28,667 nt of DNA from an uncultured Megasphaera sp. (lineage in GTDB: Bacteria > Bacillota > Negativicutes > Veillonellales > Megasphaeraceae): positions 1 to 28,667 of the forward strand of contig NZ_CATWFF010000005.1 in assembly GCF_958350005.1 (NCBI RefSeq), in the 5' to 3' direction. Both the position numbers and the translations under genes were made by a program. Below the pieces are notes generated by a model. It did not search any database, was not told the origin of the DNA, and saw nothing but the letters and a program-made list of their open reading frames with translations. Positions 15,010 to 24,574 of the stretch are shown here, piece by piece; the first letter of the stretch is position 1; every line of letters starts with the position of its first letter.

Positions 15010-16732
15010 CAGCATGTTCTTTCTGACACCAGTTTTTCGGCTCTACCATATACGTCGTCTGCCCTTCGAAGATGACGAATCCCGGTGCGGCATGGGCCGG
15101 CTTTTTTACCCGGCGGACGAGGGTGCAGTCTACTTCGGCTTTGGAACTGTTCCGGCTTTTGCTGTAATAGGCGGCCAGCTGGGCAGCTTTGAGTATCTGT
15201 GCTTCTGTCGGCTTCTGGTTGTGACAGGCCAGAATGACATGGGACCCTGGCTGATTCTTGATGTGAAACCACAAATCGTAGGGATGCGCTTTTTTGGTAG
15301 TCAAATAGTCATTTTGCCGGTTGTTGCGGCCAACCCAGACAGGAATGCCGTCATCGTCGACAGTCAGGATGTGCTGGGCCGAATCTTTTTTCAGCTTGTC
15401 TCTGCCGCTGGCCGGCAGGAGGCGCATCTGCTTCATTTCTGCTTTAATATCGGCAATTTCATCTTTGCTGGCTGTGTTTTCCAGGGCATATTCCAGGGAC
15501 AGGAGGTAGTTCAGGTGGGACTGGTTTTCTTCCTGCAGTTCTGCCGATTTCTGCTTGCGGTTTCGCAGTTTGGTGTACCGTTTGTAGTAGCGGTTGGCAT
15601 TGTCCGTCATGGAATAGGCCGGGTCCAGGGGAATGGTAATCGGTTCCTGCTGTTCTGACAGCAAGTTGGCTACAGTCAGGGATTTTTCGTGATCATGTTT
15701 TTCATAGGCATAAATCATGAGCAAATCGCCGTATAGCTTATAGGTGTCCATTTTGGCTGTTTCTTTGAGTTCCGCCTGGACACGCTTGATTTTCCGCTTC
15801 TGCTTTTCGATCAATTTGGCCACTTTTTTCTGCATCTGTTCCTGCTCGCCGTTGAGGCTGCGGTGCGTGGACTGAAAGGCATCGAGATAGTCTTCAATGC
15901 AGGCCGTGTGGCGGCGGGGATAGGCGTCGAGGCTCTGCAGTTCCAGGGGGAAGATGATTTCCTTGCCCTTTACGGTGTAAATATAGGCGCCTGACAGGTG
16001 CTGCAGCTGTTTTCCCAGGGCCTCAACGGCCCGGCACCAGGTGAACTGATCGGCCGGAGACAGCTGGCCGACTGGTTTTTTGATATCCAGGCCCGTGCGC
16101 CAGGCCAGCTCGTTGAGCACGACTGTGCTCATGCCGTTGAAGCGCTTCAGCATCCACTTGTCCAGGGGTTCTTCCGTTCCGGGCAGCATCATGTCCGTTA
16201 ATTCGGCAGCAGAAAAATCGAAAGGGTCCATACGCTGGAAATTAGGCGGAAAGTCGTACGGTTCTTTCGGAGCAATGGTGCGCAGGGCCTGTTTGTCTTT
16301 GCGTGTTTTTATGAGGGCTTCGATGATAATGCCGTTTTCCGTGAAAATGACGTTGCTGTATTTTCCCATGAGTTCGACGTGAATTTTCCGGGTTGCCAGC
16401 CGCCCTGATATATCCAGGACGTCGACGGAAATTTCCACGAGCCGGTCCAGATGAAGCTGCTCAATCGAGGCAATGCGCCCGTTTTCAAAATATTTCCGCA
16501 GAAACATGCACAGCCCTGTAGGCACATCTGTAGTCGGCGGCATGGTCCTGGCAATATACAGGCGCGGCGAGTCATCCAGGGTAATAATCAGGTGATGAAT
16601 GCCTGTATCGTTGAAAATGCGGAAATAAAGGGAGCGAATATCGAGCTGGTAAATCTTGGAAATCTGCCCGCCCTTTAAGATTTCTTTTAATTCATTCGTA
16701 ATGCTATGTAAGGTAATTCCATCAAGGTTCAT
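14981..16732 (-). CDS. rqcH: RqcH, NFACT family ribosome quality control factor (fibronectin-binding homologue)
   Basis: Bacterial NEMF/Rqc2 homologue that binds stalled 50S subunits and directs alanine tailing of the nascent chain; formerly called fibronectin-binding protein. It has 583 residues. The N-terminal NFACT-N domain has the D96-R97 pair matching residues needed for tRNA recruitment in Bacillus RqcH. A long coiled-coil middle (about 290-440) holds EQMQKKVAKLIEKQKRKIKRV. The NFACT-R domain near the end has HPYDLWFHIKNQPGSHVIL. ATG at 16730-16732 has AGGAG seven bases upstream on the minus strand. It is the only minus-strand gene, divergent from yicC and convergent with the hypothetical gene. 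Confidence 0.93.
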   Translation of the reverse strand: MNLDGITLHSITNELKEILKGGQISKIYQLDIRSLYFRIFNDTGIHHLIITLDDSPRLYIARTMPPTTDVPTGLCMFLRKYFENGRIASIEQLHLDRLVEISVDVLDISGRLATRKIHVELMGKYSNVIFTENGIIIEALIKTRKDKQALRTIAPKEPYDFPPNFQRMDPFDFSAAELTDMMLPGTEEPLDKWMLKRFNGMSTVVLNELAWRTGLDIKKPVGQLSPADQFTWCRAVEALGKQLQHLSGAYIYTVKGKEIIFPLELQSLDAYPRRHTACIEDYLDAFQSTHRSLNGEQEQMQKKVAKLIEKQKRKIKRVQAELKETAKMDTYKLYGDLLMIYAYEKHDHEKSLTVANLLSEQQEPITIPLDPAYSMTDNANRYYKRYTKLRNRKQKSAELQEENQSHLNYLLSLEYALENTASKDEIADIKAEMKQMRLLPASGRDKLKKDSAQHILTVDDDGIPVWVGRNNRQNDYLTTKKAHPYDLWFHIKNQPGSHVILACHNQKPTEAQILKAAQLAAYYSKSRNSSKAEVDCTLVRRVKKPAHAAPGFVIFEGQTTYMVEPKNWCQKEHAATDAGADGK

Positions 16733-16768
16733 AGTCTGTCTCCTGCGCTTTCTTGAAAAAGTATCTTA

Positions 16769-16798
16769 ATCATATCATAGAATCCGTTTTTTTGCCAA
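16769..16798 (-). promoter_or_regulatory. Promoter of rqcH
   Basis: On the minus strand TTGGCA (16793-16798) and TATGAT (16769-16774) are 18 bases apart, placing transcription start about 25-30 bases before the rqcH ATG. Confidence 0.6.
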
Positions 16799-16805
16799 AA
16801 TCAAG

Positions 16806-16834
16806 TAGACCAACCCGACAATTTACGCTATACT
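16806..16834 (+). promoter_or_regulatory. Promoter of the yicC-remA-gmk-rpoZ-coaBC operon
   Basis: TAGACC (16806-16811) and TATACT (16829-16834) are separated by 17 bases, ahead of a strong ribosome site at 16855-16863. It is divergent from the rqcH promoter. Confidence 0.6.
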
Positions 16835-16870
16835 AATACGTTAGAAGAAGCGATAAAGGAGGGTGTTCCA

Positions 16871-17755
16871 TTGCGCAGTATGACTGGATTCGGCGCTGGC
16901 CGGTATCAGGATGAACGCCTCAGTGTCTCCGTGGAGATGCGGGCCGTAAATCAGCGTTTTCTGGAATTGAACATACGTATGCCCCATGCCTATCTGGCTC
17001 TGGAAGATCGGCTGCGGCAGACTATTAAGCAGACTGTGCGCCGCGGCAAGGTAGACGTGTTTGTAACCGTACAGGATCTGGCGCCGCAGGCTCCGCAGGT
17101 GCGGATTGACTATGCGTCTCTGGAAGCGTGCCGGCAGGCATTGAATGAAGCCGGAAAGCGGCTGTTTGACGGGGAAAAGGCAACGCTGGCCACGATTATG
17201 GAGCTGACCAAGGACTGGTTCGTTCAGGAACCACCTCAGATTGATGCCGATACGGCGTGGCCCGTATTTCAGCAGGCCCTGGCAGCGTCCCTGGAAGGGC
17301 TGACAGCCATGCGCAGCCGGGAAGGCGAGACGATTTGCCGCGACCTGCAGGCCCGTACGGCTGCGATGACGAAGCTTATCGATACCATTGCTTCGCGGAA
17401 GGAAGAAATTACGGCACAGTACCGGCAGCGCCTGGAAAAGAAAATACTGGCCCTGCTGCAGCCGGCACAGCAAATTCCCGATACAGAACGGCTTCTGCAG
17501 GAAACGGCCATTTATGCCGATAAAGTGGATTTTACAGAAGAAGTTGTACGTTTTCGCAGCCATGTGTTACAATTAAGTAGATTTTTGGAACAATCTGGAG
17601 AAGTAGGACGCAAACTGGATTTTCTCATTCAGGAAATGAACCGCGAAGTCAATACGATTGGCTCCAAAGCCGGCGATATGGATGTAACCGACTGCGTGCT
17701 GCAGCTGAAGAATGAACTCGAAAAAATCCGCGAACAGATTCAGAATATTGAATGA
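16871..17755 (+). CDS. YicC/YloC family endoribonuclease
   Basis: YicC-type endoribonuclease of 294 residues; Escherichia coli YicC and Bacillus YloC are reported RNases. The N-terminus MRSMTGFG is the family signature and supports the TTG start at 16871, seven bases after AAAGGAGGG (16855-16863); ATG 16880 would cut the signature. The C-terminal DUF1732 block ends with GRKLDFLIQEMNREVNTIGSKA. Its stop overlaps the next start by four bases. It heads the common Firmicutes cluster yicC-remA-gmk-rpoZ. Confidence 0.93.
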   Translation: MRSMTGFGAGRYQDERLSVSVEMRAVNQRFLELNIRMPHAYLALEDRLRQTIKQTVRRGKVDVFVTVQDLAPQAPQVRIDYASLEACRQALNEAGKRLFDGEKATLATIMELTKDWFVQEPPQIDADTAWPVFQQALAASLEGLTAMRSREGETICRDLQARTAAMTKLIDTIASRKEEITAQYRQRLEKKILALLQPAQQIPDTERLLQETAIYADKVDFTEEVVRFRSHVLQLSRFLEQSGEVGRKLDFLIQEMNREVNTIGSKAGDMDVTDCVLQLKNELEKIREQIQNIE

Positions 17756-18051
17756 TGGTGATGCCTGTGAATTTTACGTTGTTGAATATTGGCTTTGGCA
17801 ACATGGCCATGGGTCAGAAAGTAGTGGCCATTATCAGTCCCGAGTCTGCGCCCATTAAGCGCATGATTCAGGAAGCACGGGAACGCAATACCCTCATCGA
17901 TGCGACCTTTGGCCGCAAGACCCGGTCTGTTCTGGTCATGGACAACGGGCAGATCATTTTATCGGCACTGCAGGCAGAAACGATTGCTCACCGCATTGTG
18001 CAGGCCGGTGATACGGAAGATACGATGGAAGAATTGGAAGCAAAGGAGTAA
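17752..18051 (+). CDS. RemA family protein (DUF370)
   Basis: DUF370/RemA-like DNA-binding regulator; Bacillus RemA activates matrix and osmoprotection genes. It has 99 residues as called. The core is closely family-like: LNIGFGN, VVAIISPESAPIKRMIQEARERNTLIDATFGRKTR and ILSALQAETIAHR. The start is uncertain: ATG 17752 overlaps the yicC stop (ATGA), but ATG 17755, GTG 17758, ATG 17761 and GTG 17767 follow in frame and relatives begin close to LNIGFGN. The last 15 residues are an acidic tail (TEDTMEELEAKE). Confidence 0.9.
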   Translation: MMVMPVNFTLLNIGFGNMAMGQKVVAIISPESAPIKRMIQEARERNTLIDATFGRKTRSVLVMDNGQIILSALQAETIAHRIVQAGDTEDTMEELEAKE

Positions 18052-18059
18052 AGCAAACT

Positions 18060-18674
18060 ATGGCCGATTCAGGACTGCTCATCGTCGTTTCAGGCCCTTC
18101 CGGTGCAGGAAAGGGCACGATATGCGATGCACTGCGGAAACAATTTCCCAATATTCACTATTCCATTTCCATGACGACGCGGAAGCCCCGCCAGGGAGAA
18201 GTAGACGGCGTCAATTACTATTTTGCCAGTAAGGACAAGTTTGAATCGCTGCTGGAACAGGACGCCTTTCTGGAACATGCCAAAGTGTATGACCATTACT
18301 ATGGCACGCCGAAAGACTATGTATACCGTCTTCTTGGCGAAGGCAAGCATGTCATGCTGGAAATTGACATTCAGGGAGCCATGCAGGTTAAGGAAAAATA
18401 CCCGCAAGGCGTGTTTATCTACATTGTGCCGCCGAGCAAAGAGGTGCTGGAAAAACGGCTGCGCGGCCGCCATACCGATACGGATGACGTCATTGCCGGA
18501 CGGCTGGCCAAAGCCAGGGCGGAACTGGACTGGATTGCCCAGTACGATTACGTCATCGTCAACGATGACCTGGACAAAGCCGTCCATGCGGCAGCATCCA
18601 TATTGGAAGCAGAACAGTGCCGGGCAGCACGCAATACGCAGTGTATTGCCAATATTAAGAGTATGTATCAGTAG
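18060..18674 (+). CDS. gmk: Guanylate kinase
   Basis: Phosphorylates GMP to GDP with ATP. It has 204 residues. The P-loop is GPSGAGKGT (12-20). The GMP-binding block SMTTRKPRQGEVDGVNYYF and the LEIDIQGAMQVK segment are intact. ATG 18060 lies 11 bases after AAAGGAG (18042-18048), which overlaps the remA stop. It stands next to rpoZ, its usual neighbour. Confidence 0.97.
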   Translation: MADSGLLIVVSGPSGAGKGTICDALRKQFPNIHYSISMTTRKPRQGEVDGVNYYFASKDKFESLLEQDAFLEHAKVYDHYYGTPKDYVYRLLGEGKHVMLEIDIQGAMQVKEKYPQGVFIYIVPPSKEVLEKRLRGRHTDTDDVIAGRLAKARAELDWIAQYDYVIVNDDLDKAVHAAASILEAEQCRAARNTQCIANIKSMYQ

Positions 18675-18722
18675 TAGCTGCATCTTGCAGGGAAGAATTG
18701 CAGATCAGGAGGAGAACAGGGT

Positions 18723-18932
18723 ATGTTAATTAAACCGACGTTAGAATCATTGATGAAACGAGTAGACAGCAAGTATACGTTAGTTACGCTGGCCGCCAAA
18801 CGGGCACGCGAACTGGTTGACGGCGATGCGCCGCTGGTTGAAGTCAAGACGACGCGGGTCGTTTCCATTGCCATGGAAGAAATTGACCAGGGAAAAATTA
18901 CCTATGAAGCGCCGAAGGACGGAATCAAATAA
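18723..18932 (+). CDS. rpoZ: DNA-directed RNA polymerase omega subunit
   Basis: Small RNA polymerase subunit that aids assembly of beta-prime. It has 69 residues, typical for Firmicutes. The helix SLMKRVDSKYTLVTLAAKRARELV is the omega signature. ATG 18723 follows a strong AGGAGGAG at 18707-18714 by eight bases. It lies between gmk and coaBC as in many Firmicutes. Confidence 0.95.
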   Translation: MLIKPTLESLMKRVDSKYTLVTLAAKRARELVDGDAPLVEVKTTRVVSIAMEEIDQGKITYEAPKDGIK

Positions 18933-18946
18933 TACGGAGGCTGACG

Positions 18947-20158
18947 ATGCTATTAGAAAAGAAGAATGTCGTTCTGGCAGTCAGCGGCGGGATTGCCGCG
19001 TTTAAGGCCGCGTCTGTAGCCAGTATGCTCCGCAAGCGCGGTGCCAGCGTAAAGTGCATCATGACGGAACATGCCACGCAGTTTATTACGCCTCTGACAT
19101 TGCGGGAAATTTCCGGAAATCCCGTAGCTGTTTCCATGTTTGGCGATATTCCGGAATTTCAGGTCGAACATATTGCCCTGGCCAACTGGGCCGATGTATT
19201 CGTCATTGCGCCGGCTACGGCCAACGTACTGGGGAAGATTGCCGGCGGCATTGCTGATGACATGCTGACGACAGCCGTTATGGCCACGAAAGCGCCGGTC
19301 CTTCTGGCGCCGGCCATGAACAGCAATATGTATCTGAATCCCATTGTGCAGGATAATATGAAGAAGCTGACAGCCTACGGCTATGAACTCATCGAGCCGG
19401 ATAAAGGCCACCTGGCCTGCGGAATCAATGGCATTGGCCGTCTGCCGGAGCCGGAAGATATTGTCGACTACATCGAACTGGCTGCCTGCCGGAGTGACGT
19501 GCTGAAAGGGAAGCGGGTCATCGTCACCGCCGGCGGTACGCGGGAACCGCTCGATCCTGTGCGCTTTATCGGCAACCGCTCCAGCGGCCGCATGGGCTTT
19601 GCCGTAGCCAAGGCTGCTGCTATGGCCGGTGCTGAGGTTATCCTCGTTGCCGGTACGACAGATCATCTGAAGACGCCGAAAGGCGACGTTCACCGCATTG
19701 ATGTGGAAAGTACGAAGAACATGAAAGAAGCTGTTGATTCGTACTATGACAGCTGCGATCTGGTCATCAAGGCGGCGGCTGTAGCCGACTACCGCGCCGT
19801 CCATCCGGCAGAAAATAAGATCAAGAAGTCTGATGAAACCCTGGCCATTGATATGACAAAGAATCCCGATATTCTGTATGGCCTGGGCCAGCGCAAGAAG
19901 CATCAGATTCTCATCGGCTTTGCTGCGGAAACGACGCATGTCCTGGAATACGGGGCGGCAAAGCTGAAGAAAAAGAATCTGGACATGCTCGTTGCCAACG
20001 ACGTCAGTGCCGAAGGCGCCGGGTTCCAGGGATCGACGAATATTGCCACCTTTCTGTATCCAGACGGATCGATGGAAAAACTGGAGAAAATGGGCAAAGA
20101 CGAACTGGCCGGCCTGATTATTGAACGGGCAGCCGGTCTTCTGGCCAGGAGGAAATGA
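18947..20158 (+). CDS. coaBC: Bifunctional phosphopantothenoylcysteine decarboxylase/synthetase
   Basis: Joins cysteine to 4'-phosphopantothenate (CoaB) and decarboxylates the product (CoaC) in coenzyme A synthesis. It has 403 residues, full length. The N-terminal flavoprotein CoaC half shows PATANVLGKIAGGIADD, the PAMNSNMY block and the substrate flap CGINGIGRLPEPED. The C-terminal CoaB half begins near VIVTAGGTREPLDPVR with FIGNRSSGRMG and MTKNPDIL. ATG 18947 has GGAGG at 18936-18940. No clear terminator follows before the metK promoter. Confidence 0.96.
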   Translation: MLLEKKNVVLAVSGGIAAFKAASVASMLRKRGASVKCIMTEHATQFITPLTLREISGNPVAVSMFGDIPEFQVEHIALANWADVFVIAPATANVLGKIAGGIADDMLTTAVMATKAPVLLAPAMNSNMYLNPIVQDNMKKLTAYGYELIEPDKGHLACGINGIGRLPEPEDIVDYIELAACRSDVLKGKRVIVTAGGTREPLDPVRFIGNRSSGRMGFAVAKAAAMAGAEVILVAGTTDHLKTPKGDVHRIDVESTKNMKEAVDSYYDSCDLVIKAAAVADYRAVHPAENKIKKSDETLAIDMTKNPDILYGLGQRKKHQILIGFAAETTHVLEYGAAKLKKKNLDMLVANDVSAEGAGFQGSTNIATFLYPDGSMEKLEKMGKDELAGLIIERAAGLLARRK

Positions 20159-20184
20159 GCTGCTTCTTTTTGAATGAAAAAGTA

Positions 20185-20213
20185 TTGCAATTTCGTGAAA
20201 GATACTATATAAT
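20185..20213 (+). promoter_or_regulatory. Promoter of the metK riboswitch transcript
   Basis: TTGCAA (20185-20190) and TATAAT (20208-20213) are 17 bases apart, so transcription would start about 15 bases before the SAM-I aptamer. Confidence 0.8.
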
Positions 20214-20234
20214 AAGCAAGTAAATCAAATACAG

Positions 20235-20333
20235 TTCCATCAAGAGACGGCGGAGGGATTGGCCCTGTGATGCCGCAGCAACCTTCATTGATGAAAGGTG
20301 CTAATTCCAACAGCGTCAGGCTGGAAGATGGGT
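20235..20333 (+). ncRNA. SAM-I riboswitch aptamer (S-box)
   Basis: The leader matches the SAM-I consensus. The P1 strands CCATC (20237-20241) and GATGG (20327-20331) enclose AAGAGA, CGGAGGGATTGGCCCTGTGA, GCAGCAACC and AAGGTGCTAATTCC, the conserved junction and kink-turn/pseudoknot blocks. SAM binding should stabilise P1 and permit the terminator at 20343-20372, shutting off metK. The sense of regulation is established for the family. Confidence 0.95.
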
Positions 20334-20342
20334 GAATGTGTA

Positions 20343-20372
20343 CCCCTCTTTTTGCAAGAGGGGATTTTTTTT
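20343..20372 (+). terminator. Riboswitch-controlled terminator before metK
   Basis: CCCCTCTT (20343-20350) and AAGAGGGG (20356-20363) form an 8-bp stem with a five-base loop, followed by A and eight T residues. It ends two bases before the metK ribosome site. Confidence 0.93.
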
Positions 20373-20385
20373 GAGGAGGATATAC

Positions 20386-21576
<1,191 letters not shown>

Positions 21577-21610
21577 TCCGGAAACGGTGAAATTACATAC
21601 GCTATAACAG

Positions 21611-21641
21611 GAGGGGCTTGCTTCGTCAGGCCCCTCTTTTC
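21611..21641 (+). terminator. Terminator after metK
   Basis: GAGGGGCTTG (21611-21620) pairs with CAGGCCCCTC (21627-21636), with one G-T pair and a six-base loop CTTCGT, followed by TTTT. Confidence 0.88.
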
Positions 21642-21664
21642 GTTGCAGTACAGGTGAAGGGCAT

Positions 21665-24028
21665 ATGATTGCAGACGTTATTATTAATACGACAGCTAAG
21701 AGTTTACATCAGTGTTTTTCCTATATCGTACCGGATCATCTGGATGTCCGCATCGGCAGCCGCGTTGCCGTGCCCTTTGGCCCGCGCACGGCTGAAGGCA
21801 TTGTCGTGGCCCTGTCGCCAGGCGACGGCAGCCAGCTGGGATTTGACGTCCGGCCTGTTTCAGCCGTGCTGACATGTCATGCAGGCTTTCAGGAAGAAAT
21901 GATTGAAACAGCCCGCTGGATCAGCGAGTACTATCTGTGCACCATGGCCGATGCGCTGCGGCTGTTTATGGTGGAAAAGCAGGGACTGAAAAGGCAGTAC
22001 TGGGCCGTGCCGGGAGAGCAGGCGGCGCCGGCAGGGTCAGAAGAGGCGGCAGCAGTGGACTGTGTCCGCCGTCTGGGCAGCATGGAGCGCAGCCGGTTGG
22101 TGCAGAAATTCGGCCAGTCTCTTGTAGAGCAGCTGGCAGCCCATGGATACATTCACTGGGAACAGCGGATGAAAAATGCCGTTGCCGACAAGCGGGAACG
22201 GTGGCTGGTCTTTCGCCATGATGACGATGCGAAACTGCTGGCCCGGCGGCCTCGTCAGGCGGCGCTGCTGCAGGCCCTGAAGGAAAAAGGCAGTGCGCCG
22301 GAAGCGGCCTTTGTTGCTCAGGGATTCAGCCGGGACCTCATGAGTCGCCTCTGTGCAACAGGCCTGGCCGCCATGGAGGAGCGCCTGGCCCGGACGAGCC
22401 AGCTCCTGCCGTCGCTGGAAAGCGGTCAGGCAGTGACGCTGACCGAGGAGCAGGAGCATGTGATTCAGCAGATCCAGGCCGATACAAAAGGGCGCACTTA
22501 TGTCCTGCACGGCATTACGGGCAGCGGGAAGACCGAAGTGTACATGCAGCTGACGGCGCAGGTCCTGGCACAGGGAAAGCAGGTTATCGTCCTGGTTCCG
22601 GAAATTGCCCTGACCGGACAGATTGTCCGCCAGTTTATCCGCCGCTTCGGTGACCAGGTCGTGGTCATGCACAGTCAGCTGTCCAAGGGAGAACGCCGCA
22701 ACAACGGCCTGCGCATGCTGTACGGCGAAAGCAGTATCTGCATTGGCGCCCGGTCGGCTGTCTTTACGGCAGCGCAGTCACTGGGGCTGATCATCGTCGA
22801 TGAAGCCCATGACAGCTCGTATAAACAGGATGAAGCGCCGCGGTACCGGGCTGTCGATGTGGCCCGGCGGCGGGCAGCCTATTATGGCTGTCCCGTCATT
22901 CTGGGCAGTGCCACTCCGTCTGTCAGCGATTACTACCGGGCCATCCATGGCGAGTATGTGCTGCTGGAAATGACCCGCCGCGTCGGCAACCGACCTCTGC
23001 CGGACGTACAGGTTGTCGACATGCGGGAGGAACTGGCGCGGGGCAACTACCGCGTCGCTTCTGACGCCATGGTCGCGCTGATCAGCCAGGCGATGCAGGA
23101 AGGAAATCAGGCCATTGTCCTGCTGAACCGCCGCGGCTTTTCCACCTTTGTCATGTGCCGTAAGTGCGGGTATGTCGTCAAGTGCCACAAATGCGACGTC
23201 CCCATGGTCTATCATAAACAGGGCAGCTGCCTTCGCTGCCACTACTGCGGCGCCGAAGAGGAAATTCCGACAGTGTGCCCGTCGTGCGGCAGCAAGTATA
23301 TCAAGTTTTTCGGAACAGGAACGGAAAAAGCGGAAGAACAACTTCGTGAGCTCTTTCCGAACAGCCGCATCATCCGCCTGGACCAGGATACGACGAGCCG
23401 CAAAAACAGCGGCGACCGGATTATTGAAAGCTTTCGGCGCCATGACTACGATATCCTTCTGGGGACACAGATGGTGGCCAAGGGCCACGATTTTCCCGCT
23501 GTCAGTGCCGTAGCCATTCTGTCGGCAGACAGTCTGCTCAATCTGCCTGCCTACTGGGCGGGAGAACGGACGTTTCAGCTCCTGACCCAGGCTGCCGGCC
23601 GGGCCGGACGGGGTGATACGCCAGGGCAGGTCGTCATGCAGACCTATGCGCCGGACCATTATGTCATTCAATGTGCACAGCGCCAGGATTACCGGGCCTT
23701 TTACGATCAGGAAATTCAATTCCGCCAGGCCTTTCTGTATCCGCCCTTTCATTATCTGCTGAAAATCCTCGTCACCGGCGAAGACGAACAGGCTCTGTGG
23801 CAGAAGGGCAATGACCTGGCTCAGCGGCTGCGCCAGTGGGTGCAGCAGACTGGTTCAGCTGTGGAAATTGTCGGCCCTTACGCAGACATTATTGCCAGAA
23901 TCCGGGGGAAATACCGCCTGGTTATCCTGCTGAAAGGATGCAGTCTGGAAGAGGTGAAGCAATATATATTCCATGACAGCCTGTTCTGGGAAAGGGGCGT
24001 CATCATGGATGTGGATCCGGCCTTTTAA
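21665..24028 (+). CDS. priA: Primosomal protein N', replication restart helicase PriA
   Basis: 3'-to-5' helicase that recognises abandoned forks and starts reloading of the replisome. It has 787 residues. The N-terminal DNA-binding part (1-~250) is followed by Walker A GITGSGKT (283-290) and the DEAH box at 379-382. Zinc-binding cysteines lie at about 498-541 (CRKCGYVVKCHKC, then CLRCHYC, then CPSC). The helicase C-terminal block has GTQMVAKGHDFP and QAAGRAGRG. ATG 21665 has a weak AGGTGAAGG upstream. No good promoter is seen between the metK terminator and the start. Confidence 0.96.
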   Translation: MIADVIINTTAKSLHQCFSYIVPDHLDVRIGSRVAVPFGPRTAEGIVVALSPGDGSQLGFDVRPVSAVLTCHAGFQEEMIETARWISEYYLCTMADALRLFMVEKQGLKRQYWAVPGEQAAPAGSEEAAAVDCVRRLGSMERSRLVQKFGQSLVEQLAAHGYIHWEQRMKNAVADKRERWLVFRHDDDAKLLARRPRQAALLQALKEKGSAPEAAFVAQGFSRDLMSRLCATGLAAMEERLARTSQLLPSLESGQAVTLTEEQEHVIQQIQADTKGRTYVLHGITGSGKTEVYMQLTAQVLAQGKQVIVLVPEIALTGQIVRQFIRRFGDQVVVMHSQLSKGERRNNGLRMLYGESSICIGARSAVFTAAQSLGLIIVDEAHDSSYKQDEAPRYRAVDVARRRAAYYGCPVILGSATPSVSDYYRAIHGEYVLLEMTRRVGNRPLPDVQVVDMREELARGNYRVASDAMVALISQAMQEGNQAIVLLNRRGFSTFVMCRKCGYVVKCHKCDVPMVYHKQGSCLRCHYCGAEEEIPTVCPSCGSKYIKFFGTGTEKAEEQLRELFPNSRIIRLDQDTTSRKNSGDRIIESFRRHDYDILLGTQMVAKGHDFPAVSAVAILSADSLLNLPAYWAGERTFQLLTQAAGRAGRGDTPGQVVMQTYAPDHYVIQCAQRQDYRAFYDQEIQFRQAFLYPPFHYLLKILVTGEDEQALWQKGNDLAQRLRQWVQQTGSAVEIVGPYADIIARIRGKYRLVILLKGCSLEEVKQYIFHDSLFWERGVIMDVDPAF

Positions 24029-24041
24029 ATGTCCGGAAGGC

Positions 24042-24070
24042 TGTAGTATAATCAAAACATGAGTTATAAT
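24042..24070 (+). promoter_or_regulatory. Promoter region of the def-fmt operon
   Basis: TGTAGTATAAT (24042-24052) repeats the block found at 7-17 and 12171-12181. TTTAAA (24024-24029) is a weak -35 at 17 bases. A second TATAAT lies at 24065-24070, so two start sites are possible. Confidence 0.6.
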
Positions 24071-24115
24071 AAATGACATATTGAATAGTGGTTTATCTAG
24101 TATGAGGTGAAAGAC

Positions 24116-24574
24116 ATGGCAGTATTGAAAATTATCAAAGCAGGCGATCCGGTCCTGAAAGGAAAGGCCAAACCTGTTGCACATATTACGAAGCATACGA
24201 AAAAGCTTCTCGACGACATGGCAGAAACCATGTATGCCGCCGAAGGCGTAGGACTGGCAGCGCCGCAGATCAACGAATCGCTCCAGCTGGTCGTCCTCGA
24301 TGACGGCAGCGGCCTGATCGAGCTGATTAATCCGGAAATCATCGAGCATTCCGATGACATGGAAGAAGGGACGGAAGGCTGCCTCAGCGTTCCCGGGTAT
24401 TACGGCAGCGTCAGCCGCTATCATGCCATCAAAGTGCGGGCCCTGAACCGCCGCGGCAAGACCGTCATCTATAATGCCGAAGGATTCCTGGCCCGTATTT
24501 TCCAGCATGAACTGGATCATCTCGTAGGAACCTTGTTTATTGAAAAAGCAGATAATCTGCAGAAAGTAGACTGA
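24116..24574 (+). CDS. def: Peptide deformylase
   Basis: Removes the formyl group from the initiator methionine of new proteins. It has 152 residues. The three family motifs are present: GVGLAAPQ, EGCLSVPG with the metal-binding Cys, and QHELDHLVG with the HExxH metal-binding pair. ATG 24116 is five bases after GAGGTGA (24104-24110); GTG 24107 lies inside that site. The stop shares one base with the fmt start (TGATG), so it is coupled to the enzyme that adds the formyl group. Confidence 0.96.
   Translation: MAVLKIIKAGDPVLKGKAKPVAHITKHTKKLLDDMAETMYAAEGVGLAAPQINESLQLVVLDDGSGLIELINPEIIEHSDDMEEGTEGCLSVPGYYGSVSRYHAIKVRALNRRGKTVIYNAEGFLARIFQHELDHLVGTLFIEKADNLQKVD

Noticed and set aside
18678..18690. 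CTGCA-TCT-TGCAG palindrome between gmk and rpoZ
   Set aside because: A five-base-pair stem with no T-tract, and the operon clearly continues, so it is not called as a terminator.
20332..20385. GTG start 54 bases upstream of metK
   Set aside because: It lies in the riboswitch expression platform and would code through the terminator; MetK similarity begins after ATG 20386.
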